Of a DNA stretch of 64,000 bases, positions 31,470-39,774 are shown in pieces. Position 1 is the stretch's first letter, and each line of letters starts with the position of its first letter. The position numbers were made by a program, and so were the translations under genes. The notes beneath the pieces were generated by a model. It worked only from the letters and a program-made list of their open reading frames with translations, did not search any database and had not been told where the DNA came from. Source of the DNA: Cellulosimicrobium arenosum (GTDB lineage Bacteria > Actinomycetota > Actinomycetes > Actinomycetales > Cellulomonadaceae); the NCBI RefSeq assembly GCF_014837295.1, contig NZ_JACYHB010000003.1:310001-374000 (forward strand), read 5' to 3'.

Positions 31470-31904
31470 CTACGGCGCGACGTCGCCGTCGACGTAGTAC
31501 CAGCGCGCGTCCTCGCGGACGAACCGGCTTGTCTCGTGCAGCCGGCCCCGCGAAGACCGGTCCGAGCGCGCGCGGTGGTGCGCGACGAACTCCACCACCC
31601 CGGTCGCGTCGAACGGGCCACCGCCCTCGGTGCGCACGACGTCGAGGCGGCGCCACTCGACGTCGTCGTCCAGGTCCAGCCCGGCCGGGCGGGTCGACGG
31701 GTGCCACGTCGCGAGCAGGTACCGGTCGTCCCCGACGGCGAAGGCGCTGTACCGCGAGCGCATGAGCGTCTCCGCGGTCGGCGCTCCGGCGCCACCCTCG
31801 ACGAGCCGGTCGGAGTGGTAGCGGCCGCAGCACGCGCCGTAGGTGTCGCCGGACAGGCACGGGCAGCGCGCGTCGTCGGGCAGCGGGGCCGCGTGGTCGG
31901 ACAT
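31470..31904 (-). CDS. YchJ-family protein with N-terminal SEC-C-like zinc motif
   Basis: 144 residues. The N-terminal CPCLSGDTYGACCGRYH is a Cys-rich SEC-C/YchJ metal site, followed by PTAETLMRSRYSAFAVGDDRYLLATWHPSTRP, the strongest family signature, and a C-terminal NTF2-like stretch VEFVAHHR...LHETSRFVREDARWYYVDG. The family is widespread and its function is not established. The ATG at 31904 is favoured over upstream in-frame starts because the zinc motif then falls near the N-terminus. Confidence 0.88.
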   Translation of the reverse strand: MSDHAAPLPDDARCPCLSGDTYGACCGRYHSDRLVEGGAGAPTAETLMRSRYSAFAVGDDRYLLATWHPSTRPAGLDLDDDVEWRRLDVVRTEGGGPFDATGVVEFVAHHRARSDRSSRGRLHETSRFVREDARWYYVDGDVAP

Positions 31905-31951
31905 GAGGACGACCCTACGGGCCCAGAACGCCGGGCGAACGGAGAAGCCGA

Positions 31952-32001
31952 ACCCGTGGTCCCTCCCCACGACGACGCGCGCGTGAGGGGGGACCACGGG
32001 T
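31952..32001 (-). terminator. Hairpin terminator after the asparaginase gene
   Basis: ACCCGTGGTCCC (31952-31963) pairs with GGGACCACGGGT (31990-32001), and the stem extends inward through C/G-rich bases with one wobble and one mismatch. It lies 25 bases after the asparaginase stop on the reverse strand. Confidence 0.7.
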
Positions 32002-32025
32002 CCGGCTACCGGCGGACTCGAGGGG

Positions 32026-33639
32026 TCAGCAGGTGGTGGCCGGGTAGGCCGCGGTCGAGATGGTCTGGACGCCCTTGCCGTCCACGTTCTTGTAGGCCGT
32101 GAGCTTGGCGTCGCCGGCGGCGAGGTCCGCCGAGGACGTCGGGATCGTGTGCTTCACGGTCTTGCCGGCGGGGATCTTCGAGAACTTGTACCCGCCGGCC
32201 GGGCTGTCGACGCGCACGTCGACCGAGACCGTGTCCTTGTTGGTGATCGACACCGTGAGCTCGGCCTTGTCGGCCTTGCACGCCGGGGTCGCGGTGCCGG
32301 AGAAGAGGACGGCGGTCGCGCCCGGCTCGGCACCCACCGCGGCGGCGGTCGCCGACTGGTCGAAGCTCGGTGAGCCGAACGACGCGAACCAGGTCTTCGC
32401 GGTGTCGAGGTCGTCGGTGAACGCACGCGTCAGGAGCAGCAGGAGCCGGGCCTTGATCGCGGTGAGGTCGCCGCCGGCGATGATGCCGTTGCCCGAGCCG
32501 TAGGACGACCCGGAGCCGGTCCGTGTGGTCGAGACGAACCACATGCCCTTGTCCCGGATCGCGGCCGAGCGTGCCTGGCTCATCGCGGACGAGATGCCGC
32601 CCGCGCCGGTGCCGGCCGTCACGATGCCCTTCACCCCGGCGTCGGCGAACGCCGTGATGGACTCGCCACCCGCCTGCTGGTAGGACGTGACGATCTCGGT
32701 GCGCGGCAGGTCGGCCGGGGCGACGTCGGACAGGTCGAACGGCGTGAACCACTCCTCGCCGTCGCACGCCAGGACGCGAGCCGGAGCCCGCCCGAGCGTG
32801 ATGTTCTCGCCGTCGATCCAGCCCAGGACGCCGTACTCGCGCGTCTGGAACGTGTCGATGCGGTACGAGTTGGTCTTGGTCACCTCGCGCGCGGCCTGGA
32901 TCTCGTCGTTCAGCATGAGGACGGTGCCGAAGCAGTAGGTCTGCTGGGACGCCGCGATCTTGATCGCGTTGTACAGGTTCGCCGGGGCGTCGGTGCCGAA
33001 CACGAGGTCGGTGTCGGGCCCGTCGCCCGCGCCCCACGGGCGCATGGAACCGGAGGTCACGACGGGCTTGCGCGACTGCACGGTGAGGTCGAGCCAGTAC
33101 GCGAACTCCTCCTGGGTGTCGGTACCGGTGGTCACGACGACGGCGTCCGCGGTCTCGAGCTGCTTCTCGACCTCGAGCGTCAAGGCGTGGAACTGGGCGA
33201 TCGAGTAGCCGGACGACCCGGCGTTGCCGAACTGCACGGCGCTGACGTCGGCGACGTCGTCGAGCTCGGGGCGCAGCGCGTCGAGCATGTCCTCCATGAG
33301 GTAGCTGCCCGAGCGGTAGCTGGTGAAGGTCTCGCGCCCGGTGGCCTTGCCGGAGATCGTGCCGCCGGTGCCGACGACCACGACCTTGGGCTTGCCGTCG
33401 ACCGCGGTGGCGGTCGCGGTGCTGTATCGCGTGGAGGTGATGCCGAGCGGGTTGGTCGCCGTGGCGGCGCCCTGGGCGAGGACCGGCGTCTCGGCGCCGG
33501 CGGCGCGGGCGGCGGCCGCGGTGGCACGGGAGTCGGCGACCGCGTAGGCGACGGTGGCCAGGAGGGCCGCGAACAGGAGCGTCGCGGCGACGACGGCCGC
33601 GACGACGCGGCCGGACAGGGTCAGTGTGAACGTTCTCAA
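32026..33639 (-). CDS. Exported type II asparaginase with two-Cys C-terminal domain
   Basis: 537 residues. An N-terminal hydrophobic segment (about 12-34) is a signal peptide or anchor. The asparaginase core starts near residue 84: VVVVGTGGTISG gives the nucleophile Thr94, VVTTGTDTQEE gives the second catalytic Thr-Asp pair, and RKPVVTSGSMRP and KGIVTAGTGAGG are conserved. The family normally has about 330 residues. The extra C-terminal part, after CKADKAELTVSITNKD, is a domain bounded by two cysteines (the last residue is Cys) that resembles the ends of the proteins at 12171-16667 and 28931-31444. It should hydrolyse asparagine or glutamine outside the cell. It is divergent from the PLP decarboxylase gene. 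Confidence 0.9.
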   Translation of the reverse strand: MRTFTLTLSGRVVAAVVAATLLFAALLATVAYAVADSRATAAAARAAGAETPVLAQGAATATNPLGITSTRYSTATATAVDGKPKVVVVGTGGTISGKATGRETFTSYRSGSYLMEDMLDALRPELDDVADVSAVQFGNAGSSGYSIAQFHALTLEVEKQLETADAVVVTTGTDTQEEFAYWLDLTVQSRKPVVTSGSMRPWGAGDGPDTDLVFGTDAPANLYNAIKIAASQQTYCFGTVLMLNDEIQAAREVTKTNSYRIDTFQTREYGVLGWIDGENITLGRAPARVLACDGEEWFTPFDLSDVAPADLPRTEIVTSYQQAGGESITAFADAGVKGIVTAGTGAGGISSAMSQARSAAIRDKGMWFVSTTRTGSGSSYGSGNGIIAGGDLTAIKARLLLLLTRAFTDDLDTAKTWFASFGSPSFDQSATAAAVGAEPGATAVLFSGTATPACKADKAELTVSITNKDTVSVDVRVDSPAGGYKFSKIPAGKTVKHTIPTSSADLAAGDAKLTAYKNVDGKGVQTISTAAYPATTC

Positions 33640-33840
33640 CGTGGGCCTTCCATCGGGGGACGCAAGCCTTCTGACGATAAGAATCAGATGTTGCCTCGCC
33701 GTTTCCTGCGGGTAAGAAGTACGGACGTACCCGAACGGGCCGCCGCGACGACACTCCCGCGACCGCCCCGGCGAGGCCGCCGCGGCCTACCATCGGGGGA
33801 TGAGCAGGTCCGTGCTCGACCACGGCGACCGCGTGCGACC

Positions 33841-35226
33841 GTGACGACCGCATCTCCGCAGGAAGACGACCTCCGCGAGGCGGCCCTCCGCAGCGCGCAC
33901 GCGCACGCGTCGGAGTGGCTCGAGTCCCTCCGCACCCGACCGGTGCCGCCGCAGGCGAGCGTCGACGACGTGGTCCTCGCCCTGGGCGCGGCTCTGCCCG
34001 ACGGTCCGACGCCGGCCGCCGACGTCGTCGACCTCCTCGCGGCCGCGTGCGAGCCGGGCCTGACCGCGATGCCGTCCGGCCGCTTCTACGGCATGGTCAT
34101 CGGCGGCAGCCATCCCGCGGCGCTCGCGGCGGACTGGCTGACGAGCGCGTGGGACCAGAACTCGGCGTTGCGCACGCTCACCCCCGCGCACACCGCTGCC
34201 GAGGACGTGGCGAGCGCGTGGCTGCTCGACCTCCTCGGGCTCCCGCCCACCAGCGCGGTCGGGTTCGTCACCGGCGCGACGACGGCGAACTTCACGGCGC
34301 TCGCGGCAGCCCGCGGCGAGGTGCTGCGGCGGGCCGGCTGGGACGTGCGACGCGACGGGCTGACCGGGGCGCCGCGCGTCCGTGTGCTCGTGGGGGCCGA
34401 GCGGCACGAGTCGGTGGACCTCGCGCTGTCCTACCTCGGGCTCGGCGCGCCCGAGGTCGTGACCGCCGACGACCAGGGCCGGGTCTCGGCCGGTGCGCTG
34501 GAGGCCGCCCTCGACGACACCTCGGGCCCCACGATCGTCGTCCTGCAGGCGGGCAACCTGCACTCGGGGGCGTTCGACCCCTTCGCCGACGCCGTCGAGA
34601 TCGCGCACCGGCACGGGGCCTGGGTGCACGTCGACGGCGCGTTCGGGCTGTTCGCCGCCGCCTCGCCCACCTACCGTCACCTCGTCGCGGGCTACGAGGG
34701 CGCCGACTCGTGGGCGACCGACGCCCACAAGACGCTCAACGTGCCGTACGACTGCGGGCTCGCGATCGTCGCCGACCCGGTCGCGCTGCGAGCAGCGATG
34801 GGCATGCACGGCGACTACCTCCCCCAGAGCACCGCGGGCGACCCGTTCGACAAGGTCCCCGAGCTCTCGCGCCGGGGACGCGCGTTCCCGGTGTGGGCGG
34901 TCCTGCGCGCGCTCGGGCGCGAGGGCGTGGCAGATCTCGTGGACGGGATGTGCCGGCACGCGGCCACGTTCGCCGACGGGCTGCGGGGGATCGACGGCGT
35001 CGAGGTGCTCCACGACGTCGTCCTCACGCAGGTCTGTGCGTCGTTCGGCGACGACGACCGCACGCGCGAGGTGGTGCGTCGCGTGCTCGCCGACGGCACG
35101 GCGTGGATGTCCGGCTCCCGCTGGCACGGACGCGCGGTGCTGCGCATCTCCGTGAGCAGCTGGGCGACGACCGACGACGACGTCCGCGCGAGCCTCGCCG
35201 TGCTCCGCCGCGCCGCAGCGACGTGA
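33841..35226 (+). CDS. PLP-dependent group II amino acid decarboxylase-like protein
   Basis: 461 residues. PLP fold type I: SGRFYGMVIGGSHPAALAADWL, GFVTGATTANFTALAAAR (phosphate-binding loop), GAWVHVDGAFGLFAA (Asp that contacts the pyridine nitrogen) and DAHKTLNVPYD with the Schiff-base Lys297. This matches aromatic or glutamate-type decarboxylases; the substrate is not evident. The GTG at 33841 begins close to the conserved N-terminal helix. Upstream in-frame sequence is low-complexity and unlike the family. Confidence 0.88.
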   Translation: MTTASPQEDDLREAALRSAHAHASEWLESLRTRPVPPQASVDDVVLALGAALPDGPTPAADVVDLLAAACEPGLTAMPSGRFYGMVIGGSHPAALAADWLTSAWDQNSALRTLTPAHTAAEDVASAWLLDLLGLPPTSAVGFVTGATTANFTALAAARGEVLRRAGWDVRRDGLTGAPRVRVLVGAERHESVDLALSYLGLGAPEVVTADDQGRVSAGALEAALDDTSGPTIVVLQAGNLHSGAFDPFADAVEIAHRHGAWVHVDGAFGLFAAASPTYRHLVAGYEGADSWATDAHKTLNVPYDCGLAIVADPVALRAAMGMHGDYLPQSTAGDPFDKVPELSRRGRAFPVWAVLRALGREGVADLVDGMCRHAATFADGLRGIDGVEVLHDVVLTQVCASFGDDDRTREVVRRVLADGTAWMSGSRWHGRAVLRISVSSWATTDDDVRASLAVLRRAAAT

Positions 35227-35253
35227 CGCACCGAACCGCGCGACCGGCAGCGC

Positions 35254-35571
35254 CTACCGACGAGCGCCGCGTTCGCGGTCCTGACGCCGGATCGCCCGGC
35301 GGATCATGAGCAGTGCGACGCCGAGGCCCGCGAACCCCACGGCGACGATCAGACGGCCGATGTTCCGGCCGTCCTGGGAGTAGCCGGCGCCGAACATCGC
35401 CACCACCAGCACGACGGCGCAGACGAAGAAGAACCCCGCGATCCAGGGCGCGCTGGCGACGAGCTGGCGACGGTTCTTGACGAGTCGTTCCTGGTTCTTC
35501 GCCTCGCGCGGGTCGACCGGGCCCTGCGGACCGTGCGGCGGTTGCGGGGGATAGGAGCCGCCGAACGTCAC
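35254..35571 (-). CDS. Small membrane protein downstream of a WXG-like operon
   Basis: 105 residues. The N-terminus is Pro-rich (SYPPQPPHGPQGP), then a charged stretch and two membrane segments (IAGFFFVCAVVLVVAMFGAGY and IVAVGFAGLGVALLMI), ending in a basic tail. The GTG start at 35571 overlaps the stop of the 213-residue gene by four bases, so it is translationally coupled. With that gene and the WXG-like gene at 36241-37149 it forms a three-gene unit. It might be an immunity-type membrane protein for the hydrophobic WXG payload; this is a guess from position and topology. Confidence 0.7.
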   Translation of the reverse strand: MTFGGSYPPQPPHGPQGPVDPREAKNQERLVKNRRQLVASAPWIAGFFFVCAVVLVVAMFGAGYSQDGRNIGRLIVAVGFAGLGVALLMIRRAIRRQDRERGARR

Positions 35572-36209
35572 GAGAGCGCCTCGCGCAGCGCGGCGAACGC
35601 GGCGTCCAGGTCGGGGTACGTGCCCTCCTGCACCGTGAGGCGGCCCTCGGCGTCGGCGGGCTCGGTGGCGATCTTCCACGTGCCGTCGTCGTCGCGGTGG
35701 GCGCTCGCGGCGCGCGTGGAGTCCACGGTCGAGACCTTGACACTCGCGGCGACGGCAGCGTTCTCCGCCGAGGCCTCGACTCCCTGCCGGGCGAGCGCGA
35801 CGCCCGCGTCGACGAGGTCCCGGCCCTCGCCGATCGGGAGCACGTTCCACACGTCGAAACCGCGCGGTGTGATCATCACGCCGCCGATCCCCGTGCCGAC
35901 GAGGACGGCCGCGTCGGTGCTCGACGGCCGGACGATGCCGATCTCGACCCAGCGGTCACCGCGTGTCAGGGCGCCGGCCACACCGCCGGCGTTCCCCTGG
36001 GCGGTGATGATGCCGTCGCTGATCGTCGCGAGGTCACGGACGAGCAGCGACGCGAGACCCGCGCGCCGCGACACCGCGGCGGCGTCGCCGGTGGTGTCGA
36101 GCCGCAGGCTCTGGGCGGACCGGGCCGCGGCCGGGCCCTCGCGCAGCGACAGGAGCGCGTGCAGCTCGAACGTGGTCAGGGGGAACGGTGCGGCGGTAGC
36201 CAAGGTCAC
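35568..36209 (-). CDS. Unrecognised 213-residue protein in WXG operon
   Basis: A soluble protein without signal or membrane segment. It begins ATAAPFPLTTFELHALLSL and has alternating strands and helices (DRWVEIGIVRPSS, GIGGVMITPRGFDVWNVLPIGEG, DDDGTWKIATEPADAEGRLTV). The length, the opening and the position behind a WXG-like gene recall EspG-like ESX chaperones, but the match is too weak to assert. It lies 31 bases downstream of the WXG-like gene, with an acceptable GGAGTGACC leader, and overlaps the small membrane protein gene. Confidence 0.7.
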   Translation of the reverse strand: MTLATAAPFPLTTFELHALLSLREGPAAARSAQSLRLDTTGDAAAVSRRAGLASLLVRDLATISDGIITAQGNAGGVAGALTRGDRWVEIGIVRPSSTDAAVLVGTGIGGVMITPRGFDVWNVLPIGEGRDLVDAGVALARQGVEASAENAAVAASVKVSTVDSTRAASAHRDDDGTWKIATEPADAEGRLTVQEGTYPDLDAAFAALREALS

Positions 36210-36240
36210 TCCAGATGTGAGGTCGGTGGCGCGGTGCGGG

Positions 36241-37149
36241 TCAGTCGAACGGGTTCAGACTACGGAGTGGCCCCGTCACGTCGTCGACGAAGTCGGCCGT
36301 CGCGTCCACGGCGGAGGAGACGCCGTCGCCGATCGCGCCGCCGACGTCGCCGACGAAGGCGGTCGACGCGTTCCAGGCGTCGCTGACGCCGCCCGCGATC
36401 CACTCGGTGGTGTCCATGCCGTCCGGGGTGAGGAGGTTGAGGACGCCCCACGTGCCCGCCGCGACCGCGATGCCGGCGGTGATCCCCCAGCCGACCGGGT
36501 TCGAGGCGAGGAAGAGGGCGACGCCGGCGCCGCCGATCCCGGCACCGATCACGCCGTCCGCGATCTGCCAGCCGTCGCCGTCCATGATCCCGGTGATGCC
36601 CTCGGCCAGACCCTGCGCCAGACCGAGACCCGCGAACGTCGCGCCGAGGACGCTCACGCCGGTGGCGAACTTCCCACCGAGCCCGGCGATGTCGAGACCC
36701 GCGTCCAGCAGCCCGACGGGAATGCCCAGCGCCGTGAGCGTGTCCTCGATCCAGTCGCCGTCGGTCCAGGACCCGTCGTCCTGGTCGCCCGGTGCCCCCG
36801 GTCCGCCGGGCCCACCCGGCCCGCCGGGTCCACCCGGCCCGCCGGGTCCGCCCGGTCCGCCCGGTCCGCCGGACCCGCCGTCGCGGCTCGTCCCGTCCTG
36901 CTGGTCGGCGTTGAGCCGCAGCGTGTCCGCGGCGGCCGAGACGGTCTGCGCGGCCGCGAGCAGCTGAGGGTGCGCGGTGCCGGTCCACTCGTTCGCGAAG
37001 TCCTGCTGGTCGGGTCCCTGCCACCCGCTCTGGGCGACGAGCGAACCGACGTTCGAGCCGATGTCGCGCAACCGGTCGCTCGCGGTCGACATGTCCTTCG
37101 CGAGGTCCCGGAGTGCGGCGACGTCCGCGCCCCACAGCTGTTGGCTCAC
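36241..37149 (-). CDS. WXG100-like protein with hydrophobic, glycine-rich C-terminal payload
   Basis: 302 residues. Residues 1-95 form the same WXG-like module as in the calpain protein: WGADVAALRDLAKDM, SGWQGPDQQDFANEWTG and LNADQQDGTSRDG. Then about eight Gly-Gly-Pro repeats form a collagen-like linker. Residues about 145-250 hold several hydrophobic Gly-rich helices (LLDAGLDIAGLGGKFATG, VIGAGIGGAGVALFLASNPVGWGITAGIAVAAGTWGVL) that look membrane-inserting. The end is acidic. A likely type VII secretion substrate, perhaps membrane-active. It leads an operon with the two genes at 36209-35254. Confidence 0.78.
   Translation of the reverse strand: MSQQLWGADVAALRDLAKDMSTASDRLRDIGSNVGSLVAQSGWQGPDQQDFANEWTGTAHPQLLAAAQTVSAAADTLRLNADQQDGTSRDGGSGGPGGPGGPGGPGGPGGPGGPGGPGAPGDQDDGSWTDGDWIEDTLTALGIPVGLLDAGLDIAGLGGKFATGVSVLGATFAGLGLAQGLAEGITGIMDGDGWQIADGVIGAGIGGAGVALFLASNPVGWGITAGIAVAAGTWGVLNLLTPDGMDTTEWIAGGVSDAWNASTAFVGDVGGAIGDGVSSAVDATADFVDDVTGPLRSLNPFD
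36796..36885 (-). repeat. 9-bp tandem repeat encoding a Gly-Gly-Pro linker
   Basis: About eight to nine near-identical 9-base units (CCCGGTCCG/CCCGGCCCG on the plus strand) encode (GGP)n in the WXG-like protein. A shorter version occurs in the calpain protein near 2049-2090. Such repeats are prone to unit gain and loss. Confidence 0.8.
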
Positions 37150-37199
37150 CCTGGCGCCCCTTCGTGCTGGTCCGACGGCACCCGTGCGCCGACCGGGTC

Positions 37200-37244
37200 A
37201 GACTAGTGGGCCGCACGACAGGGCTGCGATGGGGACCTCTCCCC
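37200..37244 (-). promoter_or_regulatory. Inverted-repeat site and -10 box upstream of the second WXG gene
   Basis: Read on the reverse strand, GGGGAGAGGTCCCC (37244-37231, arms GGGGA/TCCCC) is followed after 25 bases by TAGTCT (37205-37200). The layout matches those at 1656-1699 and 63897-63939. The site partly overlaps the terminator stem of the upstream gene. Confidence 0.5.
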
Positions 37245-37272
37245 GTCGGCGTCCGACGACCGACGGGGAGAG
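37237..37272 (-). terminator. Hairpin terminator after the ScyD-like gene
   Basis: CTCTCCCCGTCGG (37237-37249) pairs perfectly with CCGACGGGGAGAG (37260-37272); the loop is 10 bases. It starts 17 bases past the stop at 37290 on the reverse strand. Confidence 0.75.
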
Positions 37273-37289
37273 ACCACCGTCCGTCCAGG

Positions 37290-38396
37290 TCAGTGGCGCG
37301 ACCTGTCGAGCGTGTAGCGCACGAGGTGACCGTCGGGAGGAGACGTCTCGTCGGGCGGGAGCACGTTCGTCGTCGCGAGCAGACCCTTCGACGTGATCTC
37401 CACGTCTCCGGGCAGCGGCACCGTCACGACGGCCTGCGGACCCTTGCGCGCCGGCGTCGACACCTGCCCGCCGAACAGCTCGGCGACGTAGACCGTCCCC
37501 CGCACGTCCACCGCGAGACCGGTCGGGCTGAGCAGCCCGGTCGCGACGGTCCGGACCTTGCCCGTGAACGGGCTCACGGTGTGGACGGCGCCGCGGGCGC
37601 CGAGGGAGTCGTCCTCCGGCCCACCGGGAAGCGTCGTGACGTAGAGCTGGCCCCAGGGACCGATCTCGACGTCGGTCGGCACCGGCTCGAACCAGTAGTC
37701 CTTGCCGACCACGCACTCCGGCAGCCCCTGGCCCGCGGCGATCTCCGCGGTGATGCGCACCGGCTGGGCCGGCAGGACGGCGACGGTGCGGACGGTGCCG
37801 CGCCAGTCGACGGACAGGATGGAGTTGGCCGCGGCGTCCGCGACGAACGTGACGCCGACGGCGCTCGTCGTCGCGTAGGGGTGGGACTCGACGATGCCCT
37901 GGTACTGGGGACGGAGCTCCTCGGGGAGCTGGTCGAGGCACGACCGGCGGATGTCGCGGAAGCCGTAGGTGACCTTGGCGTCGGGGTTCCGGCGCTCCTC
38001 GAAGGCACCCACGTCGGCGATCGTCCGTGGTTCCCCCTGCGGCATGCCGTCGCGGTCCAGGCGGAGCTGCTTGACCGTCTGCGTCGCACCCGTCTCGGCG
38101 AAGGTGACGACCCCGTGGTCGTAGCTGACGGCACCGACCTCGGCCCCGTCCTCGGACGCGTACAGCACGGTGGGGGTGCCGTCGGGGGCCACGGACGTGA
38201 GCAGCCCCGCGAAGTTCTGGCTGACGAGAGTGGTCCCGCGCGGGCCCTCGGCGAGGCTCAGGGGCGTGACGAGACCGGTGGTGATCGTGGACTCGGCGGG
38301 TGGCAGGGGCTTCTTGCCCTCGCGGGCGAGCGCCGGGGTGGCGGCGAGCACGACGGCGGCGGTGGCCGCCGTGCACGCGGAGATGACACGTCTCAC
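37290..38396 (-). CDS. ScyD/ScyE-like exported beta-propeller protein
   Basis: 368 residues with a signal peptide (about 1-25, ATPALA). NHL/SMP-30-like propeller strands include GLVTPLSLAEGPRGTTLVSQNFAG, PVRITAEIAAGQGLPECVVG, PTDVEIGPWGQLYVTTLPGG and SPTGLAVDVRGTVYVAELFGG. The overall pattern fits the ScyD/ScyE family, named from scytonemin clusters but widespread in actinobacteria with unknown function. It is divergent from oleA across a 355-base gap, and a perfect hairpin ends it. Confidence 0.8.
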   Translation of the reverse strand: MRRVISACTAATAAVVLAATPALAREGKKPLPPAESTITTGLVTPLSLAEGPRGTTLVSQNFAGLLTSVAPDGTPTVLYASEDGAEVGAVSYDHGVVTFAETGATQTVKQLRLDRDGMPQGEPRTIADVGAFEERRNPDAKVTYGFRDIRRSCLDQLPEELRPQYQGIVESHPYATTSAVGVTFVADAAANSILSVDWRGTVRTVAVLPAQPVRITAEIAAGQGLPECVVGKDYWFEPVPTDVEIGPWGQLYVTTLPGGPEDDSLGARGAVHTVSPFTGKVRTVATGLLSPTGLAVDVRGTVYVAELFGGQVSTPARKGPQAVVTVPLPGDVEITSKGLLATTNVLPPDETSPPDGHLVRYTLDRSRH

Positions 38397-38751
38397 GGAT
38401 GACTCCAGGGTGTGCGCAGGTGTTCGACGACGTCCCGGGCCGGACGCGGTGCGCTCACCGGTTCCTTCCGGTGGCGCGGACTCGGCCGTGGGGCCGCGGG
38501 GACGTGCTCCGTCGGCTGAGACGCAGCGTCAGGAGGGAGGCCGCTCGCCGTCCCGCTGATGCGTCGCGGTGCGGGGTCGGCGATCTTCACCCTGCGGTGG
38601 CGAACACCACACCGGACGCGCGGAACGGTGGAGCCGTGCGAAGCGTCCTACTCTCGGACGGGGGTGCTCGCGCACCCGCGGACCGACCGCCGCACGACGG
38701 TCCGGTGATCTGTCGTCGTACCGGCGCCTCGTGTGCCCGGAGGGAGCACGA
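38397..38751. other. Intergenic region between scyD-like gene and oleA
   Basis: 355 bases between divergent genes. No convincing gene was found. It holds a small hairpin, GGGTGC-TCGC-GCACCC (38662-38677), just after a TACTCT hexamer (38649-38654) that could be a -10 box for oleA; no matching -35 box is clear. AGGGAG (38741-38746) is the oleA ribosome site. Confidence 0.5.
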
Positions 38752-39774
38752 GTGTCCGGGAACGCCACCACCAGGTTCGGCGACGTCGCGTTGCTGTCGG
38801 TGACCAGCAGGTTGCCGTCCACGGTCACGCCGTCGTCCGACATCCAGCGCCGGCTGGCCCCGACGCTGAAGCGCCTGCGACTGCCCTCGAGCCTGCTGGA
38901 ACGGGTCGCGGGGGTCGAGGCGCGCCGGAACTGGGGGCCGGGGGAGGACGTGACCTCCGCGACGGTCGAGGCGGCGCGCGACGCGCTGGAGGTCGCCGGC
39001 GTCGAGCCGGAGGAGGTGGGCCTGCTCATCAACACCTCGGTGACCCGCCCGCACCTGGAGCCGTCCGTCGCGGTGGCCCTGCACCACGGGCTGGGCCTGC
39101 CGAGCTCGGCGGTGAACTTCGACGTCGCCAACGCCTGCCTGGGGTTCATCAACGGGATGACGCTGGCCGCCGGCATGATCGAGTCGGGCCAGGTCCGCTA
39201 CGCCGTGGTCGTCGACGGCGAGGACGCCGACGACCTGCAGGTCAATACCGTCGAACGCCTCCTGCGCGCGGATGTCGCACGCGAGGACCTCCTGTCCGAG
39301 TTCGCCTCGCTGACGCTCGGCTCCGGGTCGGCCGCCGCCGTGCTCGGACCGGCGCAGGCGCACCCGGACGCCCACCGCGTCCTCGGCGGGGTGACCCGCG
39401 CGGCGACCCAGCACCACGGACTGTGCCTGGGCAGCCCGGACGGGATGTTCACGGACGCCGAGGCGCTGCTCGAGGGCGGGCTGGAGCTGGTCGTGGACGC
39501 CTGGAAGGACGCCGTCCCGGAGTGGGACTGGGGAACCATGGACCGCTACATCACGCACCAGGTCTCGCGGGTGCACACGAACGCGATCGTCGAGGCCGTC
39601 GGGCTCGACCGGTCCAAGGTGCCCACGACGTTCCCGCGGCTGGGCAACGTCGGGCCGGCGTCCGTGCCCATCACGCTGGCGCAGGAGGCCGCGTCGCTCG
39701 TCGCCGGTGACCGCGTGCTGCTCATGGGCGTCGGCTCCGGCATCAACACGGCCATGCTGGAGCTGGCCTGGTGA
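38752..39774 (+). CDS. oleA: OleA: thiolase-fold condensing enzyme of long-chain olefin biosynthesis
   Basis: 340 residues of the ketoacyl-ACP-synthase-III fold. The active-site cysteine is in FDVANACLGFING (Cys129), the histidine in ITHQVSRVH (His269) and the asparagine in LGNVGPASVP (Asn299). OleA joins two acyl-CoAs head to head to a 2-alkyl-3-ketoacyl product. The assignment rests on both the sequence and the following oleBC-oleD genes, which share 4-base overlaps. The GTG at 38752 has an AGGGAG site. Confidence 0.9.
   Translation: MSGNATTRFGDVALLSVTSRLPSTVTPSSDIQRRLAPTLKRLRLPSSLLERVAGVEARRNWGPGEDVTSATVEAARDALEVAGVEPEEVGLLINTSVTRPHLEPSVAVALHHGLGLPSSAVNFDVANACLGFINGMTLAAGMIESGQVRYAVVVDGEDADDLQVNTVERLLRADVAREDLLSEFASLTLGSGSAAAVLGPAQAHPDAHRVLGGVTRAATQHHGLCLGSPDGMFTDAEALLEGGLELVVDAWKDAVPEWDWGTMDRYITHQVSRVHTNAIVEAVGLDRSKVPTTFPRLGNVGPASVPITLAQEAASLVAGDRVLLMGVGSGINTAMLELAW

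Noticed and set aside
36796-36885. Short tandem repeats that might suggest a CRISPR array
   Set aside because: Units are 9 bp with no spacers and encode the Gly-Gly-Pro linker of a WXG-like protein.
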